NCBI GenBank assembly: GCA_964486555.1 | Contig: CAZANP010000037.1 | Location: forward strand, 1-17,581 | DNA length: 17,581 nt | Direction: 5' to 3' | Origin: 4484-232 sp964486555 | GTDB taxonomy: Bacteria; Thermotogota; Thermotogae; Thermotogales; Thermotogaceae | Shown here: one piece after another, positions 12,681 to 17,581 of the stretch | Position numbering within the stretch: the first letter of the stretch is position 1 | How the letters are laid out: each line of letters starts with the position of its first letter | Notes under the pieces: generated by a model | Told to the model about the DNA's origin: nothing | Databases searched by the model: none | Seen by the model: the letters and a program-made list of their open reading frames with translations, nothing else | Program-made: the position numbers and the translations under genes

Positions 12681-13495
12681 ATTTGTTGAGAGAACTGAGA
12701 GGAGCATTAGCTTTTGTGAAGAGAAATTTCGATCTGAGTAAAAGATATTGGAAATGGGAGTTGGTTTTCTTTGCATACACCGTTGCAAATTCCATAACGA
12801 TGGGGTTCATAGGGAGAGCCATGAGGAAATTTGGAGCGGATGTTGACGTGAATTATTTGATACTTTACATGCTCATAGGTTCCATAATCTGGGGATACCT
12901 CTCCGTACTCTTTGAAATAGTTGCCGAAACTGTTGCCTGGGAGAGATGGGAAGAAACGATAGAGTACACTTTCATGGCACCTATATCCAGAGTCACACAT
13001 CTAATAAGTGTATGTTTATACAGTGTGATCTACGGTGTTATAAGAAGTGGTTTGATACTTCTGATAACCTCTTTGTTCTTCAACCTCGATCTATCGAACG
13101 CAGATTTCCTCTCAGCATTCGTGATACTCATGGTTTCCAGCCTTTCATTCATAGGTCTTGGCATCGTCGGAGCAATTCTTCCACTGATATCACCCGAAAA
13201 AGGTGTTCAGGTTGTTCATATATTCCAAGCGCTTCTTCTCATGTTTTCAGGAGTTTATTATGAGATCGACGTTCTCCCCAATTGGATGCAAACGATCGCA
13301 AGGATGTCTCCTGCAACTTACGCTTTGAAGGGAATGAGACTTGCTATTCTTGAAGGAAGAGGCGTTTTAGAACTGACAGACTATTACATTCCCCTGCTTT
13401 TGATAGGAAGTATATTACTTCCAATCGGTATATGGATGTTCCAGATTATGGAAAAATATGCGAAAAAGAAAGGCCTCCTTAAAAGAAGCGGTTGA
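12677..13495 (+). CDS. ABC-2 type exporter permease
   Basis: This 272-residue membrane protein has about six hydrophobic helices, among them NYLILYMLIGSIIWGYLSVL, VIRSGLILLITSLFF and LLLIGSILLPIGIWMF. In the middle, LPLISPEKGVQVVHIFQALL and then MFSGVYYEIDVLPNWMQTIA, PATYALKGMRLAILEG match the conserved region of ABC-2 permeases, where 'sGv.y....lP.w.....PltY' is typical. ATG 12677 has GGAGG (12665-12669) 7 nt upstream and overlaps the ATPase stop, so the two are translationally coupled. It should form the export channel as a dimer with the ATPase. The gene ends only 5 bp from the stop of the convergent nitroreductase gene. Confidence 0.9.
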   Translation: MNLLRELRGALAFVKRNFDLSKRYWKWELVFFAYTVANSITMGFIGRAMRKFGADVDVNYLILYMLIGSIIWGYLSVLFEIVAETVAWERWEETIEYTFMAPISRVTHLISVCLYSVIYGVIRSGLILLITSLFFNLDLSNADFLSAFVILMVSSLSFIGLGIVGAILPLISPEKGVQVVHIFQALLLMFSGVYYEIDVLPNWMQTIARMSPATYALKGMRLAILEGRGVLELTDYYIPLLLIGSILLPIGIWMFQIMEKYAKKKGLLKRSG

Positions 13496-13500
13496 AGGAT

Positions 13501-14025
13501 TTATGTGATAAATTTCACAACATTTTCAAATTCTTTCCTACCCCTTCTTCTGGGGATCTCCCCCCTTTTCCCCACAGGAATTATCGCAACGGGTCTTTCC
13601 TCTGCTGGAAGATCCAAAATTCTTACAACCTCATCTTCACTGAAGGCACCAACCCAGCAGGTATCGAGATCAAAAATTCTCGCTGCGAACATTATGTACA
13701 CGATCAACGCTGCCGTATCCTGTATACAGTACAACTTTCTACCCCTATCGCCGTAAACCCTTCCACTTTCTTCTGGCAGAGCACAGACCACCAGAACCCA
13801 AGGTGCTTCCTTTATGAAACTCTGTCCCCATGCAGCTTTCACCAGCTTCTCTTTGATATCTGGATTGGAAGTTACGTAAACTTTCCATGGTTGTTGGTTT
13901 CCAGCACTTGGTGCTTCGAAAGCAAGCTTCAGAATCTCCCTTATCGTTTCTTCGTCAACAGGAGTGCTTTCGTATTTTCGAACACTCCTTCTGGATTTTA
14001 TGAAATCCACAAGCTCTTTCTTCAA
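13501..14025 (-). CDS. Nitroreductase-family FMN-dependent oxidoreductase
   Basis: This protein of about 174 residues has the nitroreductase motifs in order: SRRSVRKYE near the N-terminus (FMN phosphate binding), FEAPSAGNQQPWKVYV, GRKLYCIQDTAALIVYIMFA (dimer helix), LDTCWVGAFSEDEVVRIL and VAIIPVGKRGE. Members use NAD(P)H to reduce nitro compounds, quinones or flavins; the physiological substrate is not predictable. Start choice: GTG 14034 and ATG 14031 abut the AAGGGGG ribosome-binding sequence (14040-14034), whereas TTG 14025 lies 8 nt after it and is preferred. It is convergent with the exporter and divergent from gltX, so it is probably transcribed alone. Confidence 0.88.
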   Translation of the reverse strand: MKKELVDFIKSRRSVRKYESTPVDEETIREILKLAFEAPSAGNQQPWKVYVTSNPDIKEKLVKAAWGQSFIKEAPWVLVVCALPEESGRVYGDRGRKLYCIQDTAALIVYIMFAARIFDLDTCWVGAFSEDEVVRILDLPAEERPVAIIPVGKRGEIPRRRGRKEFENVVKFIT

Positions 14026-14047
14026 ATTCATCACCCCCTTTAGAAAA

Positions 14048-14076
14048 TTAAACCATAAACGCTTTCGTAGTAGAAT
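14048..14076 (+). promoter_or_regulatory. Putative gltX promoter
   Basis: TTAAAC (14048-14053) and TAGAAT (14071-14076) are separated by 17 nt in the divergent gap between the nitroreductase gene and gltX. Both hexamers are moderate matches to the housekeeping consensus. The transcription start would be near 14083, leaving a leader of about 25 nt. Confidence 0.5.
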
Positions 14077-14108
14077 AAATACTTGAAAAATTCAGAAGGG
14101 GTGAAAAC

Positions 14109-15515
14109 GTGGTAAGAGTCAGATTCGCTCCAAGTCCAACTGGTTACCTTCACGTTGGAGGTGCAAGAACGGCTCTGTTCAACTGGATGTTCGCAAGAAA
14201 GGAAAAAGGTGCATTTATTTTGAGGATAGAAGATACCGATATCTCAAGATCGAGTAGAGATTTTGAGAAGGCCATCATGGATGCTTTGAAGTGGTGTGGC
14301 ATCGATTGGGATGAAGGCCCCGATGTTGGGGGTCCATATGGACCGTACAGGCAGAGTGAGAGAGTTGAAAAGGGAATATATGAAAGATTTGCAAGGCAGC
14401 TTGTTGATATGAAGAAGGCTTACTATGCAGTTTACGATTTGGAGGATAAGGAAAAAGAGATCGGAAGGTTCTACGAGTATCCAGAGGATTTCGTTCACAA
14501 GGGTCATGATATAACCATCAAATTCAAGATACCGAAAGGTGAGACCACTTTCGATGATCTTCTCAAAGGACCTCTCAAATTCGATAACTCATCTTTCGAG
14601 GATTTCGTCATAATAAAATCCAACGGTTTTCCAACTTACAATTTCGCGGTCGTCATCGACGATCATCTGATGAATGTAACCCACGTCTTCAGAGGGGAGG
14701 ATCATCTCTCCAACACACCAAAACAGATAATGCTCTATGACTCTTTCGGATGGGATCATCCTGTTTTCATGCACATACCTCTCATACTTGGACCTGACAG
14801 ATCCCCTTTGAGTAAGAGACACGGTGCAACGTCCGTTGATCACTTCAGAAAGGAAGGATATCTGAGTAGAGCCCTCGTCAACTATCTGGCCCTCCTTGGA
14901 TGGAAAGTCGAAGGTGATGAGGTGTTTCTCATAGAAGAAAAATTGAGGGATTTCAAACCCTCGGATATATCGAACAAAGGGGTTATATTCGATCACAAAA
15001 AGCTTGAGTGGTTGAACGGAAAACACATGAGATCGATGGAGATTGAAGATCTGATAGACCGCTTCAAAGAATGGCTTTCACTTGCTGAAAGGGAAGATGT
15101 CATCCGTGAAATGGAGAAAGACAGAGAATACACATCGAACGTTATGAAAATATGCAGGGAAAAAGTGAACACCTTGAAACAGCTCCTAGAGATTTCCGAG
15201 CCGTTTTTCAACGATGAATTCCCTTATGAAGAGGAATACATCGAAAGGTATTTGAAAAAGGAATTTTCAAGGAAAGTGTTGGAAGTTACCTACCAAGGTC
15301 TTTCGAGTTTGAGTGAGTGGTCCATAGAAGCCATTGAGAAGCTTCTCAGGGATCTGGCATCGTCTGGTATCGCTTCGAAGAAGAATTTCTTTCAAACTGT
15401 AAGAGGTGCTGTTACAGGAAAATTGGTAACGCCAGGGCTCTTTGAAACCATCCATGTCCTTGGGAAGAAGAAAACTCTGGAGAGATTGGGAAGGACGATG
15501 GAGAGATCTGCATGA
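14109..15515 (+). CDS. gltX: Glutamyl-tRNA synthetase
   Basis: This 468-residue class I aminoacyl-tRNA synthetase attaches glutamate to tRNA. The N-terminal FAPSPTGYLHVGGARTALFN carries the HIGH-type motif (HVGG, 15-18); FRGEDHLSNTPKQIMLYDSF and the KMSKS-type PLSKRHG (SKRHG, 235-239) follow. The all-helical anticodon-binding half ends with the typical VRGAVTGKLVTPGLFETIHV. The zinc-type cysteines often found after the AYY motif are absent (AYYAVYDLED). GTG 14109 has AAGGGG (14096-14101) 7 nt upstream. Thermotoga species are known to carry two GltX paralogues, and one of them can charge tRNA-Gln for the amidotransferase route. Which one this is cannot be decided from this window. It overlaps the next gene by ATGA. 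Confidence 0.95.
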   Translation: MVRVRFAPSPTGYLHVGGARTALFNWMFARKEKGAFILRIEDTDISRSSRDFEKAIMDALKWCGIDWDEGPDVGGPYGPYRQSERVEKGIYERFARQLVDMKKAYYAVYDLEDKEKEIGRFYEYPEDFVHKGHDITIKFKIPKGETTFDDLLKGPLKFDNSSFEDFVIIKSNGFPTYNFAVVIDDHLMNVTHVFRGEDHLSNTPKQIMLYDSFGWDHPVFMHIPLILGPDRSPLSKRHGATSVDHFRKEGYLSRALVNYLALLGWKVEGDEVFLIEEKLRDFKPSDISNKGVIFDHKKLEWLNGKHMRSMEIEDLIDRFKEWLSLAEREDVIREMEKDREYTSNVMKICREKVNTLKQLLEISEPFFNDEFPYEEEYIERYLKKEFSRKVLEVTYQGLSSLSEWSIEAIEKLLRDLASSGIASKKNFFQTVRGAVTGKLVTPGLFETIHVLGKKKTLERLGRTMERSA

Positions 15516-16531
15516 TCGAGGTGAACATCAGGTCCGTTGCAAACAAAGTTAGAGGTCAAGGGGTGGGCTCTGCTTTCGAAGATCACGTGAAGGTACTGAG
15601 AAAATCGGAAAAGATCAAGGTCTTTGTCAATGATAAAGATCTACACGATGTTCTCCACGTTCACACGATGGACGTTCCTTCTTTTCGGGAAATATGGAAG
15701 TACAAAAGATCCGGAAAGAAAGTTTCGATATCTGTTCATGTCGTTCCGGACTCTTTGAAAGGAAGTCTGAAACTTCCTGGTTTTCTCAGAAAGGGTTTTG
15801 GGATCTATCTTCGTTATTTCTATGGTTCGGCGGATAGATGTGTGGTTGTGAATCCATATTTCAAGAAGGAACTTGTGAAAATGGGAATAAGGGAGGATAA
15901 AATCGTTTTTATACCGAACACTGTGGCAACGGACGTGTTCTATCCCAGAAGGGATAAGAAGGAATTGAGAAAGAAACTGAGGCTGCCTGAGAAAGCGTTC
16001 ATCGTCCTCGGAGCTGGTCAGATTCAGCAGAGAAAAGGTATAGATGATTTCGTGGAAGCAGCTAAGGTTTTAAAGGATACGTTGTTCATATGGCTTGGTG
16101 GATTTTCTTTTGGAAAAATGATGAAAGGGTATGAGAGGTATAAAAAGCTTTTGGAAAATCCTCCTGAAAATGTTATCTTCACAGGCATTGTCGAGAGAGA
16201 AAGAGTGGCACTCTATCTGAACGCATCAGATGTTTTTTTCCTTCCATCCCACCATGAATTGCTTCCGATGTCGGTTCTGGAAGCTGTGAATTGTGATTTA
16301 CCATTGATTTTGAGGGACCTTGATATCTACAAAGATGTGTTCTTCGAAAATTACACGAAAGCATCCAATGTTACGGGATTTGTTGAACTTATAAGAAGGT
16401 TCATGGAAGATAGATCATTTTATGAACAGTACAGACAGAAATCGAGAGAGCTTGCAGAGCACTATTCTCCCGATAGAATACTGAAGATGTGGGAAGATTT
16501 CTTCCATGAGCTTGTCAGATCTGACCAATAG
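15512..16531 (+). CDS. GT4-family glycosyltransferase
   Basis: This is a 339-residue GT-B fold retaining glycosyltransferase. The C-terminal donor-binding domain has FIPNTVATDVFYP, VLGAGQIQQRKGIDDFVEAA, VIFTGIVERERVALYLNASD and the EX7E motif E249...E257 (HELLPMSVLEAV). The N-terminal part, NKVRGQGVGSAFEDHVKVL, resembles membrane-lipid glucosyltransferases (1,2-diacylglycerol 3-glucosyltransferase group), so glycolipid synthesis is a reasonable guess but not proven. There are no transmembrane helices, so it is probably a peripheral membrane enzyme. ATG 15512 overlaps the gltX stop. The last 17 bp overlap the 3' end of the convergent acpS-folK gene. Confidence 0.85.
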   Translation: MIEVNIRSVANKVRGQGVGSAFEDHVKVLRKSEKIKVFVNDKDLHDVLHVHTMDVPSFREIWKYKRSGKKVSISVHVVPDSLKGSLKLPGFLRKGFGIYLRYFYGSADRCVVVNPYFKKELVKMGIREDKIVFIPNTVATDVFYPRRDKKELRKKLRLPEKAFIVLGAGQIQQRKGIDDFVEAAKVLKDTLFIWLGGFSFGKMMKGYERYKKLLENPPENVIFTGIVERERVALYLNASDVFFLPSHHELLPMSVLEAVNCDLPLILRDLDIYKDVFFENYTKASNVTGFVELIRRFMEDRSFYEQYRQKSRELAEHYSPDRILKMWEDFFHELVRSDQ

Positions 16532-17330
16532 GAACACAGCTATCTTTCTTCAACTCTTTGTACATCTCAGATATCCTTTTTTCTAGAACCGGGTGCACGT
16601 ATTCTGGTTCTATGTCGAGAAAAGGTCTTAAGAAGAAATCCCTATTCTGGAAGTCGTAATGAGGTATAACCAGATTTTCTGTTCTCACGATAAGATTTCC
16701 GTAGAACAAGATATCTATATCTATCTTTCTGGGACCCCATTTTTCTTTTCTCTCTCTTCCTAAAAGTTTTTCTATGTACAGAACAAGGTCCAGAAGTTCG
16801 TGAGGACTCAATCTTGTTTCAACCTCCAAAACGAGGTTCAGAAAGGGTGGCTGGTTCTTCAAACCATAAGGCTCTGTTTCATAAACATGAGATTTTCTCC
16901 TCGGATAAACACCGTGTTCCTCAAGAAGCTTCACAGCTTGCTCCAGATTCTTCATTCTATCCCCTAGGTTCGTTCCCAAAGCTAGGTAGACGTTTCCTCC
17001 CAGGTATTCCAGGATAATTGCACCGATCGCCACGACATCATGAGATAGAGTCGCATGGATCATGTTGAAACCTCGAAAATCCTTGTGAAGTACCGGGAGG
17101 GGCTCTCCTGAGCTTTTCTTCAGAAATTCCAAGTCTTTGAAGGAATGACCGTTAAGACCCGTACCCAGAGCTTTGAAAAAGGCCTCTTTAAGAGCGAACC
17201 TACCAGCGAGGAACTCTTTCTTCCTTGAACCTGGAATCAATTTCTTCTCCTCATCTCCAAGGATCCTGTCTGCGAGCTTTTCATTCATTCTGTCTATATA
17301 AACCACATCAACGCCGAATCCAGTAATCAA
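16515..17330 (-). CDS. Fused holo-ACP synthase / HPPK (AcpS-FolK) protein
   Basis: One continuous frame of about 272 residues joins two enzymes. Residues ~1-112 are holo-[acyl-carrier-protein] synthase: GFGVDVVYIDRM (Mg-binding Asp), then EFLAGRFALKEAFFKALGTG with the catalytic-site Glu, and ATLSHD. It transfers 4'-phosphopantetheine to ACP. Residues ~115-272 are 6-hydroxymethyl-7,8-dihydropterin pyrophosphokinase of folate synthesis: VYLALGTNLGDRMKNLEQAV, HVYETEPYGLKNQPPFLNLV, KEKWGPRKIDIDILFYGN (the D-I-D metal pair) and PHYDFQNRDFFLRPFLDIEP. Both sets of motifs look intact. GTG 17339 overlaps the upstream stop but is only 1 nt from GGAG; TTG 17330 lies 9 nt from it and gives the usual AcpS N-terminus. 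Confidence 0.9.
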   Translation of the reverse strand: MITGFGVDVVYIDRMNEKLADRILGDEEKKLIPGSRKKEFLAGRFALKEAFFKALGTGLNGHSFKDLEFLKKSSGEPLPVLHKDFRGFNMIHATLSHDVVAIGAIILEYLGGNVYLALGTNLGDRMKNLEQAVKLLEEHGVYPRRKSHVYETEPYGLKNQPPFLNLVLEVETRLSPHELLDLVLYIEKLLGRERKEKWGPRKIDIDILFYGNLIVRTENLVIPHYDFQNRDFFLRPFLDIEPEYVHPVLEKRISEMYKELKKDSCVPIGQI

Positions 17331-17335
17331 ATCGA

Positions 17336-17581
17336 TCACTCTCCGTACAAAGAAGATAGAACATCATCCCAGTAGGTATCCTCAGTGAAAGAAAGGGTGT
17401 AATAGTCCTCTATAAAACTCATGTAAAGATTCCTTTCTGGGAAGAATATGCTCATCCCGGAAAGTCCTTCAAGATCTTCCGATACTTTGGAGTATGGTAT
17501 CAATTCCCCAAGGGGAATTTGCGAAATGTAGGAAGAAAGCTCACTTTCACTTTTCAAAAGGTTCAAGAGTTCACCAAGGTC
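17336..17581 (-). CDS. Unidentified protein, 5' end outside the window
   Basis: The frame is open to the window edge: before the TTG at 17566 it still reads DLGEL, so the listed part is probably the C-terminal ~81 residues of a longer protein. It is acidic and rich in Ser, Tyr and Phe: PLGELIPYSKVSEDLEGLSG, then MSIFFPERNLYMSFIEDYYT and TYWDDVLSSLYGE. There is no membrane helix or recognisable catalytic motif. Its TGA overlaps the GTG of the AcpS-HPPK gene, so the two are cotranscribed. I do not recognise the family. Confidence 0.6.
   Translation of the reverse strand, partial: DLGELLNLLKSESELSSYISQIPLGELIPYSKVSEDLEGLSGMSIFFPERNLYMSFIEDYYTLSFTEDTYWDDVLSSLYGE

Noticed and set aside
13504..13519. 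TGTGA-N6-TCACA, an exact CRP-type palindrome
   Set aside because: It lies inside the 3' end of the nitroreductase gene, just after a convergent stop, with no promoter nearby; chance is the simplest explanation.

Overview
The window looks like a draft contig from a Thermotoga-type hyperthermophile (phylum Thermotogota). This is inferred from strong GGAGG ribosome-binding sites, frequent GTG/TTG starts, AGA/AGG arginine codons, lysine/glutamate-rich proteins, a T. maritima-like CRISPR repeat start (GTTTCAAT..TT) and a sugar-ABC/alpha-mannosidase operon. Two runs of exactly 100 N (1608-1707 and 8776-8875) are scaffold gaps; the second lies inside an insertion sequence. No rRNA or tRNA gene was seen.

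Region 1 (1-1607) is accessory DNA. It holds a HicBA toxin-antitoxin pair on the minus strand, a divergent phage/plasmid-like winged-helix replication gene with internal direct repeats and an AT-rich tract (a possible lambda-type origin), two small unknown genes and a two-repeat CRISPR remnant. Region 2 (1708-8195) is a five-gene operon: periplasmic sugar-binding protein, two permeases, MalK-type ATPase and cytoplasmic GH38 alpha-mannosidase. The spacing is tight throughout, except for a strong hairpin after the binding-protein gene. The operon should import a mannose-containing glycoside and cleave it inside the cell; the exact substrate is not visible.

Region 3 (8196-11725) is a decayed island. 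It contains an IS256-like element with broken transposase, short relic reading frames, an apparently intact type II restriction-modification pair (BglII-like nuclease plus MT-A70 adenine methylase), and a graveyard ending in a degenerate second copy of the C-terminal coiled coil of the GH38 gene.

Region 4 (11723-13495) is an ABC-2 exporter operon (ATPase plus permease). It is preceded by an extended -10 promoter, a 22-codon leader peptide with a strong Shine-Dalgarno site, and three mutually exclusive RNA pairings ending in an intrinsic terminator. The architecture is that of ribosome-mediated transcription attenuation, and I consider it the most interesting object in the window.

Region 5 (13501-17581) is core metabolism: a nitroreductase on the minus strand, then gltX (glutamyl-tRNA synthetase) overlapping a GT4 glycosyltransferase on the plus strand. 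Converging on these from the right are a fused holo-ACP synthase/HPPK gene and the end of an unidentified gene.
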